A DNA stretch of 64,000 bases from Heterocephalus glaber (taxonomy: Eukaryota; Chordata; Mammalia; Rodentia; Bathyergidae): positions 5,080,248 through 5,144,247 of the forward strand of contig NW_004624848.1 in NCBI RefSeq assembly GCF_000247695.1, in the 5' to 3' direction. The number at the start of each line of letters is the position of its first letter. Position 1 is the stretch's first letter. Below the pieces are notes generated by a model, which was not told the origin of the DNA, searched no databases, and worked only from the letters and a program-made list of their open reading frames with translations. Of the stretch, positions 1 through 11,999 are shown piece after piece. Both the position numbers and the translations under genes were made by a program.

Positions 1-989
1 GCATCAGCCTCACTGACAAAGCCTGGGAAGAGGTCACACCCCAGACCTCAGGCTCAGCCTGCAGGATACTGTGGCCAGAACATGTCCCTGAGCGTGACCG
101 TGAAGGCTGTGAGGCACGGGCAGTGGAGGAGGTTGTGTCATGGGCAGGAGCATGGGGCTGGACATTGATGTGCAGACATAGAGGACCTTGTTGAGGACTC
201 AAGGAGGAGCTGATGATGGAAGCACTTGCTGAACTCCAGAGCGAGCACAGAGGCTCTTGCTGAGGAGCATTGCAGGAGGAAGAAGGGAGAGGAAGACAGG
301 GAGGAGTTAGTGGGGATGAGATCAAACCCATCATGGAAAATGGAACAAGTGCCAGGGTTTCTCTGAGAAGAACCAGCCAACATGGCTACGAACAGAGTGG
401 GGAATCTGATAAACAACAACAACGTGGTCTCTCGTTTCCGGAGGGTTATGCAGTGCAGGATAAAAACCAGCGATGTTAGACAGATTGTTCATCAAAATTG
501 AGCCTGCAGCTAAGAGACAAAGAAGAGTGGAACCCCCTGAAGGAGATCTCCCCATGTCCTCATGGAACGGCCTCTCCCTCCGACAATGGCCCCCTTCCAT
601 GCAGCTCCCTGCCCTCCACAGTAGAAGCTGCCTCAGGTGAGGTTAGTGTTCTCTCTCTTCACATTGTACTGCACTGTACTTTCTTTATAATTTTGTGGTT
701 AAAATATATATATATATATATGATTCAGAATGGATTAACCTTATTTACTTTGAAATTTATGGGTAAATTCAGTTTGGTTCATGATCAATTCAGTTCCCAA
801 CCATAATTTAAACAAATTAAGTTTGCGAACCAAGATACCACTGTATCTCCTTGGAAGAACCCAGGGCATCATCTTGGTACATTTTGCATCAATCCCCCAC
901 ATACAATCCTTATTCTCTTCTGTCTTTAATAATCTTTGTAATACATTTTGCAATCTGACAAAAATCTATGTTACTTGCTTAGTTTTGAT
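1..989. other. Unassigned sequence, no gene seen
   Basis: The first ~640 bases are richer in G+C than the AT-rich stretch that follows. They carry only short open frames (under about 105 codons) on both strands, none with a recognisable domain. A GGTGAG donor-like string near 635-645 has no supportable exon attached to it. I cannot name a repeat family here. Confidence 0.4.
703..721. repeat. (AT)n microsatellite
   Basis: An uninterrupted AT dinucleotide run of about nine units. Confidence 0.9.
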
Positions 990-1137
990 GGCTTATTATC
1001 CTCTACTGTGTTGTAATTGCTAGAGACTGTAATTTTTGTCCTTTTTGTTTACTTCTGTATTTCTGATACCTGGAAAAGCACCTAGATTAAGTTTAGAGCA
1101 AAACAAGACTCACTCTTGAATAAGTGAATGTTTAAAC
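990..1137 (+). repeat. L2 LINE 3'-end fossil
   Basis: The order of motifs follows the conserved L2 3' end: an 'agactgtaa' block, a 'ttttgttta...ctgtat' block, an 'agcacctag' block, then a tail resembling 'ttgaataa.tgaatg'. L2 is an ancient mammalian LINE, so divergence is expected. The edges are approximate. Confidence 0.55.
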
Positions 1138-2054
1138 TGTGTCCTGAGATTTTCAAATCTTCTCAAGGCAGTGCCATGTAAGTAGGGTTACAGGGTTGGG
1201 ACGAGCAAAGAAACATGATTAAAAAAATTATAACACTCAAAAGCCTATATACAGATAATAATAATAAGCTTCAGTTACACTTAACATAAATTGGCCTCAC
1301 TGGCCCAAGCTGTGTGCAAGGGTTTGAGGTGCCTGCAGTGGGGGACAGAGCTGCAGCCTGGCTCGGTCACTGCTCACAATCAGTCGCTGGCAGAGCAGTG
1401 AGCAAAGGGCTTTCTCCAGCAGTGCGGTAAACTGCTCGGGGTTCCTTCCCAGAAGAGGTGAGGCTCCAAATTCACCATTTTATTCACCCTTTTGCTTTCT
1501 ATTGCTCCATAATAAATGAGCACACAGCACATAAATTTTTTTTTGATTCTACAATCAGATCATATAGAACTATTCACCCACTAAAAAGGTATTAGGAACA
1601 AGTCAAAATATAGTATTTACCACAATAAATGTTAAAGGAACAGAATCTCTAATTTGAAATTTTATAATATTTGATCACTTTAATGAAAAAACCCTCGTTT
1701 TTACCAAAGATATATATAATGTACTATATAGAAAATATAAAATATATATTATATAAAATATATATTATATATATAAAGAAAGAAAGTTACTGAGACTGAA
1801 GTTATATAAAATATAATAGAAAGAATCTAGCCTAAAATAAGGTAGTCATCTTAATGGCTATATTTTATAAAATTAACTTTAACGCAAAAATAAATTTTAG
1901 AGATGAAAATATTAATGTGTAATGATTAATGATTGTTTAATTAAAATTGAAAATAAGTTTATGTTGTCTTTGTGTAAAATCTCAAAATTTTGGACACAAA
2001 GAGCTAAGAGTAAAATGTCAGATGATTAATGATATACAATTGCTTAAAGTGTGA
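1138..2054. other. AT-rich unassigned stretch
   Basis: No gene is visible. It contains an ATATAT-rich low-complexity patch at about 1,705-1,780 and otherwise featureless AT-rich sequence. Confidence 0.5.
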
Positions 2055-2246
2055 TCAAGAGCAACTATTTCCTGGACCAAGAAAATGCATCAAAGGTGCA
2101 TAAATATTACCTCAGGAATACTGTGCCAGCCGAGGCTCAGGTGGTGAAACAGACAGTGTCATAGATAATGAAATGCAGGTGCTTGGAGCAGCATGGAAAA
2201 CTTGAGAAGTAAGAGGACCAGGGACTGCCTGTATTACTGTGCAAAA
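2055..2246 (+). pseudogene. Immunoglobulin heavy-chain V-segment-like relic
   Basis: From 2,193 the sequence reads in one frame M-E-N-L-R-S-K-R-T-R-D-C-L-Y-Y-C-A-K. This lines up with the end of IGHV framework 3 (typically M-x-S-L-R-S-E-D-T-A-L-Y-Y-C-A-K) if two residues are inserted before the Cys-Leu. It includes the conserved Tyr-Tyr-Cys and the Ala-Lys that ends the V segment. Upstream there is a 'ggtggt...cagacagtgtc' block like CDR2 plus the Y-A-D-S-V part of FR3, then an 'agataatg' block like R-D-N, and a 'tggacc' string where FR2 would start. Long pieces are missing between these blocks. No CACAGTG heptamer follows the Ala-Lys codons, and no leader exon is visible. If real, it is a dead, deleted V segment of VH3-like type or an orphon copy. 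It could still be coincidence, because the only strong run is about 50 bases. Confidence 0.42.
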
Positions 2247-2249
2247 GCT

Positions 2250-5200
2250 TCCTTTTTTCCAAATGTTGTGATGTTCCACTTTTTTCTCTCTTGATAACCG
2301 ATAATTAAAAATTCATCTTTTAAAATAGTTTGTGTTCTGGCTTTGAATTTTTTTCTGTAGAAGGAATGTCCAAAACAGTCATAATAATAAATGGTATAAA
2401 TGGATCTTAATTTGTTTTTCTCATCTTTATTGATTGTTGAAATTTTTATTTGTTTTAATAATATATACAATATTACCATGGTTATAATTTTATGTACAAA
2501 AATGTATCCAACAGTGTATGCATTTTATATATTTTTTTAATTTGCACATTTGTAGGGCACTTTTGAAGTGCTGGAGTCTATCCATCCAGACATTTTGCTG
2601 TACAGTATGACAGCCAGATTCTTGTGTCAACATGGTTAGGGTATAGCACCCAGGTCACTGGAGAAGCCCTAGTTTAGACAGTCTGTGATGGCATCTTATA
2701 GATACAATTAGAATCTACAGGAAGAAAGAGGAATTCTACTTCCATATCATATCATAGAAATGCCTGAGTTTACAGAATGTCCACATGCCCGGTGGATTTT
2801 AGGCTCAAAAACCTCCGTCATTCTAGGAATCAGTGTTCAATTCCTGAAAGTTATTCTCTTTACACACCGGCCCCCACACAGACACATGCACTATTGACTG
2901 TATCTTCTCTGCAAAGCCCTAATATCTGTGTCTAAGAAGAATTGTATTAAATATGAAATAACTTTCACAATTCTACAGAAGGAGTACAAAGTACTGGTTC
3001 AAGACTTGAATCAAAGAGAGAAGACATTAAAGATTTAAAAAATGAAATAAAGAGAGGTAAGAATTTTAAATTGATCTTGTTTGAGTTCTTTGTCTCAGAA
3101 TTGTGCTTTGAAGAGAAAACTATTTAAATATGAGGAGAATAAGATTTCACAGAAAGTATTATCAAAACAACTGGTTGGAACAGCAAGAAGAATTCAGGTA
3201 TGAGCGGAAAGCCATTTTGGAAATCCAACGCTGCTCCAAGAAGTTGAAAGGTAATTTTGGAAGTGACTGCAGGTTGAGCACGTTGTCTCTGAAATGCCTT
3301 CCCAGAAATGTTTCAGAGTTCATTTGCTTTGGACCCTGGAATGTCTGCATGCACACACTGAGCTGTTGTGAGGCCCAAGGAGAAGCACAAAATGCTTTTG
3401 TGTCCCATGTGCATCCTTCACACATAGCCCGGAGGTGCTCCATACAGTATTTTTACTGTACCATGGTTTGAGATCTGTCAAAGAGTGAAGGTATGGGACT
3501 TCCTACTTGGGACAGCATGTCAGTAAAGTGCTTTAATTTTGGAGCACTTTGGATTTTGTATTTTGGGATTATAGATGTTCAATCTGTGTCAGATACTGTA
3601 TGATGGGGACCAAAAACTAGAAAGAATTTTGTTTACCAATACTGATTTTGGGTGAATATTAGGCTCTGGAAATTTATGTGCTTGTATTTCTCAGCATGGA
3701 GCATATGTTTGCACACACGAAACCAAACCACACTCTGAGCACAGGTCATCTCTTCCATATGTATCAATTGTATTGTTGTTTGACAAGGGAAGGCAAATGC
3801 TATCATCTTAAGCACAATTGAGAATAAAAATTTTCAAAGGTAAGAAAATAATATGACACATGCATGATTTAGGCACTATATTAAGATAAGGTATGAACTG
3901 ATTAAAATATACAAAATTATCAGAAGATATTTCAGGATCTCCTCTTGAAACTGAGAATCGTAGCCTCCTGAAGGTTTCTACCTTTCTCTTTGTATAGGTT
4001 AAGAAGCTGTAACTGTTAGGATGTAGTAAATACATCGGGAGAGAGAGGGTGGATGCTGGAGCAGTAAAGATGCCCAAGTGTGGAGACAATTAAAAAAAAA
4101 AAAAAACAGGAATGGCAACGTGGAGCAATATGCTTTCCTACTTACTTAGAAGCACATTCCAGCCAGATGAATAAAAAAAGCCAAGATTAGCAGATGAGAA
4201 ATATAAAATGTGTAGAACAAAAGTTTTGGTAATGAGCCCAAATAACACACATAGGTATGTATGTGTTTATAGAGAGATAAGCATTTATAATTTATAGATG
4301 TACATCATATGAGAAACAATGTAAAAATAAAATGAACATTTAAATTAAAAAATTATTACAGTAAAAATATTGCCAGTAGTTCCTCTCAAAACACCCCTTC
4401 TCGCTCATTTTAATCGTCCTTGCCCCTTTCTGCAGCACTTCTGCAAGTTCTCTTGGGTGAGTGTCCTCAGTTGTGCTGTCACGGCTGCCTCAACGTCCTG
4501 AACTGATTCCAAACGTTTACCTTTCGTGGTCACTTTGACTTTGGGAAGAGCCACAAGGTGAGTGGTGTCAGATCTGGTACAGAAGATGGTCGAGAAAACG
4601 CAGTCATGATTTTAAGAGCCTGCCTTTCCATTGGGTAGCACTCGGCAGCGTATTTACTCTCTGTACTTTTCGGCACACCACAAAAGAGGGCTCCAGAGCT
4701 GCTTCAGGAAGTGGCCAGAGTGATGCAATGAGTGTGTTTGAAACGAAAGGGAGTACTGGGGTCGATTAATGGCAATGTGCCTTTTACTGTGTTTTTAAAA
4801 ATTCAAATATCACCATAAGTGTGGATCACAGCTCATACTTACTTTCTCCTTCGGGTTCATGTTAGCCACAGACATGAACCAGTCCAGGTTGCACCTCTAA
4901 ATTGTACAGGTGGTTTAATTTAACTAAATATTCAACATCAGGAAACTTAGGACAATCTGTGAAAAATTTTGGACAAAGAAGACACCGCCCGTCTCTCATT
5001 TCCCCGACGCCCGCACGTCCCTTGGTAAGCGCTGGTGGTGTTAAAGGCCCCGAGGAAACTTTCCTTGGCTTTTCACCACCCTGGCGTCTATTCACGCCAA
5101 GACTCCTCTGCATGGAAGACTGGAGGGCAAAGTGGGCTGCCAGTCCCCTTGCAGTGTAGCTCCGTAGCTGTGCTGCCAACAATCCATACTTTTGATGTCT

Positions 5201-6390
5201 GTGTCATGATAAATGAAAATTCATCTTTGACTTCCTGATTGATTTCTGCAGCCTCTCTGAGAAACTAAATTCTCAGTATGAGTAGCTGACCAGTTCTATC
5301 TTACTTGAAGGATACATTTTAACCTGTACTGATATTTAAAAGATTTACTTTGCCAGTTAATACTTATTGCTTAAAAACAATATTTTTCATCCATGTATAT
5401 ACTACATCAAAATATAATTAATATACTTGGATTTGATTTTAAAACCAACATCTCAGTACTCTGTAACATCAAGTGATATAATTTTAATATGTTTTATATG
5501 GAATAGCAATAACATCCTATGTAAAACTCCAGAACCAAAGTGTCAATTGAGAAACCTGAAAAAAGAAACAAATTATGAATGTGTCTCATATTGCTAATTA
5601 AAAATCAGAAATTCTCTTCTTAGTTTGGGTAACTAGAAAAATAGGATGCCATATTTATATTTGGTAAATTTAAGGATAAACCACCAATGGAATTTAAAAG
5701 AGAACTCTTAATTTGAAAATAATCAACATAAAAGTAGATACATAGAATTCACAAAGCAAATTGTGAGGACAATTTCAAGTAATCTAAAATGGCTCTATGT
5801 CAAGTCATGGTAATAAAGATAAATGTAAATGACCAGAGGATGATTTAAAACAATATTTAATGAAATATATAATTCTCATATGAAAAACAATTAAGATAAT
5901 GGACAAAAAGAAGTTAATGATTATAACTGGAAAATATACTAGCAAAATAAAATAAATAAATAAGAGGGGCAAAATCAGAAACACAAAAGCAGAATTTAAA
6001 GTGAGATAGCTTACATGCAAAAATAGGTAATTTTATAGTAAGTAATAACTAATAAAGCAGTAAGCAATAACTATAAACTGATCAACGATGAGGACACTGT
6101 GCTCATGAGCCATCCGTGTCCCCTCCAAAATTCAATAAATATAAACTTCAAAAATGTTCAGGTTAAAATGAGAATCGACAGAGTCTAATACATGTTTTCC
6201 ATTTATATTTTCTACCATTAGTGCGTCTTATCTTATATGTCATATCTTACATCCAAAAATAGAAAAAAACAGATGACTTGAAGAGCAGTCAAGATTCCTT
6301 AGGGATTTATGAATGCACAGCACAAGGCCTGTGTAGCATGAGAAGAACAAGATTTAAGTTTGTGAGGAGATGTAGTAAAAAATGTAAGAG
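2250..6390. other. Unassigned sequence, no gene seen
   Basis: Mostly AT-rich. The open frames stay at or below 113 codons (for example 3,130-3,471) and resemble nothing I know. A small CpG-containing patch lies at about 4,980-5,100. The stretch at 5,690-6,020 is A-rich and may be decayed L1, but I cannot place it in the element. Confidence 0.4.
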
Positions 6391-6550
6391 GGGCCCGGGC
6401 CTCTAGTCTGGAGTCTGAGGCAGGAGAACCATGACTCAGGCACAGTCTGGGCAATGTTGCAAGACCTTGTCTAACAATTAAAAGTAAAAGGGGTTGTGGA
6501 TGTACCTCAGTGCCAGAGCCCTGGGTTCAATGCCTAACATTAAAATAAGT
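6391..6550 (+). repeat. Chimeric B1+ID SINE
   Basis: The left half matches a 7SL-derived B1 monomer: a 'ggcccgg' start, 'gtctgaggcaggagaa', 'gtctgggcaatgttgcaagaccttgtct'. An A-rich linker follows, then an ID-type tRNA-like half ('gttgtggatgtacctcagtgccagagccctgggttcaatgc'-like, carrying a B-box). B1+ID chimeras are known from non-murine rodents such as squirrels and relatives. The SINE is divergent and its ends are approximate. Confidence 0.7.
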
Positions 6551-7983
6551 AGGCATGTATCTAAGTAAGTTAATTAATTAATTAAATAGAATGTACGTGA
6601 AACCAAACGCTGATCTGCACGATGGTATGTTGCATATGAAAAACCCACACAGGCAGGAACCTGACACTTTCCTTCCACTCATGGTAAATGAGTTGAAGTG
6701 AATGTCCTACCTGCTATGTGAGAGTGTAATTACTGAAATATTCTCAAGAAAGGGCATCGATTCCCTCAAGCACAAATACTGAACATCTAGACAATGTTGA
6801 AACAGCTGGGAACACGATAAAAATGCTGCTCTCCAGGAACTTATGTTCTGCTTGGGGAAGATAAATAACAGCTGAACAGGGTCCTGTGACACACGGTAAT
6901 AAAGTACATATATGGCTAGAATAAGGAGGGGTGACGGAGCAGAAGGAGTAGTGGGGGTTCTGTCCCGTGTGAGGGCTGCAGGTGGCCTTGGGCTCAAGGC
7001 TCCACAAAGCAAAGGAGGAAAGACAGCACCTCTTCGTGGGGCAGAAACATCCAGGTGACAGAGAGAGGCATCTGCGTGCCAGGAGGATGACCATTCAGTG
7101 GCCCCCAGGGATGGCCAGGAGGCTCTGCTGGCCTGGGGACAGGGTCAGAGGAGGTCACATGGACGTCAGAGAGAGACCAGGGGCACTCGCTAGGACTCCA
7201 TAGGCAAAGGGGAGCATTCTGAATTCTACTTCAAGTCAGGTAAAAATCCATTGAAATTATTTGCATCAGAGGTATAATGGTTTGATTTCACATTTCCTTC
7301 TGACTTTAGTGTTGACAGGGGAGGTAGGAAAAGGAGGCTGAACATAGGAAAAGACCTGGGAAGAATACACTGTGGAAAACTGCAGCTGGAAAGAGTTTGA
7401 ATATTTGTTAATGCCATCTATACAAAACAGATCTGAGAATGGTTTAGATATGAAGTATAAAAAGAATAGTTTCCATAATAAATTCAAAGTTGATTTTACC
7501 TGAAAATATAAAGTTTACACTTTCTAAAAATAAAGTTAATCTTGGGACACATAAGTTTTAATATAGAATAGAGAGTAAAGTCTTGTACTGATAAAGGTTA
7601 GTGCATTGAAGTGAAAATGTGGGGGAACTAACTGAATGCACAAGCCCCGAACTCCAAGCAGGTTTCCCAGCCAAAAATATCTGCACCCCCCCCGCAAATG
7701 GATGGTATCTCAAGCCTGTCAGACAGAGTGAAGCCGAAAACATAAAATGTGAAAAGAAAATTGCCAATAGGATTTAGTAAAGAGGATACAAGCGATGATT
7801 TTTATTCTGTTAGTTAATAATATTGAAAATTAGGGAGTTCAAGAAAGGCTGGAAAAAGAAGTCATGGAGATAATGAACAATTTTGTTGTAAAGTATGGCA
7901 GTTGAGGGCTGGTGTGGTGTAAAGATAGTTTTCTATGGGATAGTACAAACTGAAGAAAGATATGAATGCGAAAAGAGAATGGA

Positions 7984-7987
<4 letters not shown>
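6551..7987. other. Unassigned sequence, no gene seen
   Basis: No domain-bearing open frame and no repeat that I can name. The open frames at 6,707-7,203 overlap on both strands and look like chance frames. Confidence 0.4.

Positions 7988-8036
<49 letters not shown>
7988..8036 (+). repeat. (GA)n microsatellite
   Basis: About 21 GA units with one interruption near the 3' end. It creates Arg-Glu (or, antisense, Ser-Leu) repeat peptides in overlapping frames, which should not be read as proteins. Confidence 0.95.
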
Positions 8037-8039
<3 letters not shown>

Positions 8040-9026
8040 TACCAGATTTCTGCTCTGAGTACAGAAAAATGGGTAGGATCTAGTGAACAACTACAGCAAT
8101 TCTTGTTCTCCAACATTAGGATAGAATATGTGGGAACAGCTGTAGATGAGTTGGAAATGAGACACTGGCATACCTAGCATGTCTTTAATGTGATTTATGT
8201 CTTCTTCCTCAGTGAAATGGAAGAAGGCTGAATTTGGATTAAGAATAAAATAAATAAGAAATGGGGAGAGAGATGTTTTGCAAATGGGAAAGTGACCAAT
8301 TGATGGAGAGAGTGTGGCAAGAATAGGGATGAAAACAGGATTGAGATGTGTTAGGTAGATGTGCCTTCTGCACAAGGATGGAAGCTCTGCTGATACTGTA
8401 ATCATGTGCTAATGCACAGTAAAAGCTGCCAAAATTTATGGGGTCATGTTGTGATTGAGGAAAGAAACAAGGGTAAAAGACGCTCCTTGAGATGCAACAT
8501 GGGAAGTTGTCAGAGGTGGGCGGGCCACATCCAGGGCTCACTGGAAGTTAATGATGGTGTACTGTGAGTCCAGGCAGCAGAGTTAACTATTTTTCTCCAA
8601 GAACAGAGTTAACGGAGGATCCCTAGATTGGTAATTCTGTAAGTGATTTTATGAGAAAAGTAGATCATGTGGACTGCAGAGATGTTTGGTGAATGGTGAT
8701 GACAAGGTACTTCTCGTGTGGGCATGTGAACAGGACAGATGTGAGGACCAGGTCGACATGGCCTCAGTTTCAGTGGAACAAAATGACACAAGGGTGAAGG
8801 CACCATCATGATGACCACCAAGTTCTGCAGAGAAGGGCTCAAGAGAGCCAAGGTCAACAGATATGCTTATTATAAGATTACCATGAAGGAAAGTGAGGAA
8901 ATAAGATGTTTAGACTATGAGAAAATAACTCCTGCTTGGTTGCCATTAGCATCTGAATCTGTGTTCCACAGTGAACACCTTGAGAATACTTCCATTATTG
9001 AAGTTCTCATTAATTTAAATTGATTC
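8040..9026. other. Unassigned sequence, no gene seen
   Basis: No recognisable gene. The longest frames are about 100 codons, antisense, without any family resemblance. Confidence 0.4.
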
Positions 9027-9455
9027 TGTTATATCTTATATCTGGATGTCACCCTCATGTGCTCATAGGTGAGGTTTTTCATAGGTGGTTTGGTTGAGGG
9101 AGAGTGAATATGGATTAAAGGTGTGTGATGACTAAATTAGTCCACTGATTGGTTTAGCATAGTTCTGGGTGTGGATAATAGGAAGGCGTCCCCTGGGTGT
9201 TGATGACACCAACCAATAGGCTTGTAGCCTGGGTGGGATAAAAGGGAAAGGAAGGCTCTCTGCTGGTGCTCCTTCCTTCCTACCCTGCTATAGACTGTTT
9301 CTTTTCTGCCATTCCCCTTTGCCATGCCCCTTTGCCTGCTTTGAACCCAGCTGACTATTACCTGAAATCTCTACATACTGTGAGCTAAAATAAACATTTT
9401 CTCCTTTATCTTGTGTTGGGTATTTTGTCTTAGCAATGAGAAAGTATCTAAGACA
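9027..9455 (+). mobile_element. ERVL-MaLR-type solo LTR
   Basis: The order of blocks is typical of MaLR LTRs in rodents: a start with TG and '...ggatgtcaccctcatgtgctcat', 'ggattaaaggtgtg', 'accaaccaataggcttgtagcctg', 'ctgccattcccctttgccatgcccc', an AATAAA signal at 9,389-9,394, then 'ttgggtattttgtcttagcaa' and a 'ctaagaca' end. No internal retroviral sequence adjoins it, so it is a solo LTR. I did not find a clear target duplication. Confidence 0.8.
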
Positions 9456-10779
9456 GTAACAATCTATCACATATTTATATTTAAATATATTTTTAGGAGG
9501 TATATATATTTTTTCCTGAGGACATACAGTTTCAAACTATTCCATTTTAAGTATATGCCAAGTGCTTAGAATTAAAAGAAAATATTCTTATTTTTATTTT
9601 AAAAGAAAAAGCTATTTGATTTTTTGGAGGATGAGGTATTACCTGTGAATCTGAAAGTAGAGTAAAATACAAAGAAACCAATTATTTCAAAGAAAACGAA
9701 ACAATTAAAGCTCAAACCCTTGAACAATAGGAACCAGATATATGGAGCAAATTAGGCTCTCAAATGAGCAGCACAGGTGAGAGTCCAGTGTGTTTTAAAG
9801 ATTAGCTCTCTCTCCTTCCTCCTGTCCTTTTGTTCTTATCAAGAGCTGAGCTAAGGCAAACAGTTTGCAGAGCTTAGGAAAGATACTCTAAACATTCCGA
9901 ATAAAGCTTACAAGTTACATACAAATGTGACAACATACGAGTTTCTTTCTCAAGAATCTGTTCAGTCCCAGCTTTGGTGAGGAGAATAGAGCCACAGCGC
10001 TAGCTCATGAGACACCGAAAAAGACCAGAATGTGGCATCTGTAGCTGCCTTTTCCAATGGAAGATCATTATCAAAATTTTTGATGATAAACGCTTTTAAT
10101 GCAGCACATGGGCAAGTTGCCAAGGTGTCCACATGTCAGTTTCGCAGGCTCCTCTTAAAAAGAGTGAAGAAAACTGTTGAGAACATCTTGGCTTGCACTC
10201 CTCCTCAGCTCAGTTGGCTGCAGTCTTCGTTGGCTACAACCACGGAGCCTTAACAACGACACTGTCCCTGCAGCAGGCTGCTGCTGACCCACAGGGGCCA
10301 CTGCTACACTGACGAAGCAGAGCTGTTTAGCGACATGCCTACTGTTATAGGCTTCATTTTTCACTTTCTGAGGTTTTTTCAATTTTTTATTTTATAAAGA
10401 TTTGCAAAGTACTGCAAAGAAACTTGTCTTTTATACCTCAGCTGGAGGAAAGGTGTTTTGCTTGAGAATTTAACTGAAGAAGAACACAATGGCTCTGCCT
10501 TTTGAATGCATCATGCCCCATATGATATATATGAACTTATTTCTGTAAGAATAATCACAGGGTTTTCTAGTTAAGCCAAAAGGTTTTCTGAGTTAGGTGA
10601 AAAGGAAAACAGAATCTGTATTTTCACTGCTGTTCCTCCACAATTCTGAAGTGTTCTTATATTTATTTGTAATGAACAATGACTGTGGAGTGTGCGTGTT
10701 TAACATCAATGTGTCATTCTCTGATAACAGAAGAGACATGGATGTATTAAAACACCCGACAGAGACTGCTATAATCCTT
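9456..10779. other. Unassigned sequence with one unrecognised 73-codon frame
   Basis: The stretch 10,020-10,380 is less AT-rich than its surroundings and holds an open frame at 10,032-10,253 that I do not recognise. It could be part of an old retrocopy, but no parent gene, poly(A) tail or flanking duplication is evident. Confidence 0.3.
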
Positions 10780-10868
10780 CTTTTTTTTGGGGGGGGGTAC
10801 CAGGGATCGAACTCAGGAATTTGAGCTTGGTAGGCAGGAGGCAGAACCACTGAGCTAAATGCCCAGCC
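10780..10868 (-). repeat. ID-family SINE
   Basis: A poly(T)/poly(G) start is followed by 'taccagggatcgaactcagg' and 'accactgagctaaatgcccagccc'. This is the reverse complement of an ID element with its tRNA-Ala-derived A and B boxes. Imperfect flanking copies, 'tataatcctt' before and 'tgtaattctt' after, look like its target duplication. Confidence 0.85.
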
Positions 10869-11804
10869 CTGTAATTCTTTTTTTAATAAAAAAAATGTTG
10901 CATGTTCGCCATTAGGTGGGTGCTACTAGGGTCAGTCCTGCTGTTATTAAGAAACACTGGGGTAACAAAGAGGCCCCATATACACAATGATTAAAACCAG
11001 CACCATCGTTTTTGGTTTATTTGCTGTGGCAGGGCCTCGAGAGGCTTTGCTCCACATTGGAGTTCAGGAACCCGTGTGTCCCTGGCACACGCTGTTCAGG
11101 CTTCCCCGTGGTGGAGCCCATCTCAGCCCTGGAGGGCAGGACGAGCTGATGACAGGCATGTGTGAAGGTGCCGACCACTGCCTGCCTCACCCGGGGCCGG
11201 CCCTAACCTGCTACAGAGCAGAAGCTTCGACTCGGTTCTTACCCAGCAAGCTTCCTAAGGGTCCCTGAAAAGGCCTCATCGATGCACTTGCCTTATGAAT
11301 GCCGCAGGTATGTCACCGGCAAGCGGCGACCCCACGTGGTCACTAAACTTTGAATACACTTAGCACATCTACAAATACTGCGCAGCTACAATAAAGAGAA
11401 TCTACTTTAAAATATCCACAACTGTCTGGTCAGGAAAGTGCTGCTCCCATGGCTGAATACTGTCCTTTTGCTTCTCCTGTCATTTTCCTAACTTGACAAG
11501 GTTGATATTCCTTGCGTTTTAAGCTTTCCCAGTGTCACACTGACAACTGTCCTCCCAGAGATGTTTTACAAATTGCAGTGTTTATATCTTTACTATGTAA
11601 AGCTTGAGTCTTAGTGGTTATTTGACAAAGATTACCCTCTGTTTTATGGTTATGAGTATAATTTCAAATGATACAAAATATTCAAGGACTATATTTAAAG
11701 TCACCATATTTTGTTCATTCAATTAGAAAGGCTTTGTTATATGCACATTGTATATGATGAGCATTAGTAAGCCCTGGGCCCCTGTCTTCATTTATTATTA
11801 TTAT
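10869..11804. other. Unassigned sequence, no gene seen
   Basis: Contains a 93-codon frame (10,987-11,268) without family resemblance. No repeat I can name. Confidence 0.4.
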
Positions 11805-11990
11805 TTTTTTCTTGCTAAAACAAAATGACTGAGGCTAGGCAGTTCATGATGAAGGGAGGCTTATTAAGCTTAGCTCTAGGATTCAAGGACTTGGTGTCAG
11901 AATGTGCTTGGCTGTGGTGAGGGCCCGGAGCCTGTGTCATGGCATGGTGAGGTGATCGACTCCACAGAATGATCACGTGGGAGAGGGACT
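11805..11990 (-). mobile_element. MaLR-like LTR fragment
   Basis: The order 'aaaacaaaatgactgag...', 'gaagggaggcttatt', '...gtgagggcccggagcctg..tcatggcatgg' parallels the antisense MaLR LTRs at about 15,240 and 52,040. It is cut short and abuts the 3'-truncated end of the antisense L1 that follows. Confidence 0.5.
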
Positions 11991-11999
11991 GCAAAGAAC

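Noticed and set aside
4540..4570. J-segment-like text ('ctttgactttgggaagagcc' then 'aaggtgag')
   Set aside because: It lacks the W/F-G-x-G motif in frame, and no recombination signal precedes it.
7839..8177. Arg-Glu and Ser-Leu repeat peptides
   Set aside because: Translation products of the (GA)n microsatellite.
8405..8440. Minus-strand 'gcagcttttactgtgca', resembling a V-segment end
   Set aside because: No framework 3 text precedes it on that strand. A 17-base chance match is not enough.
10032..10253. 73-codon frame as a processed pseudogene
   Set aside because: No parent gene is recognised, and there is no A tail or flanking duplication.
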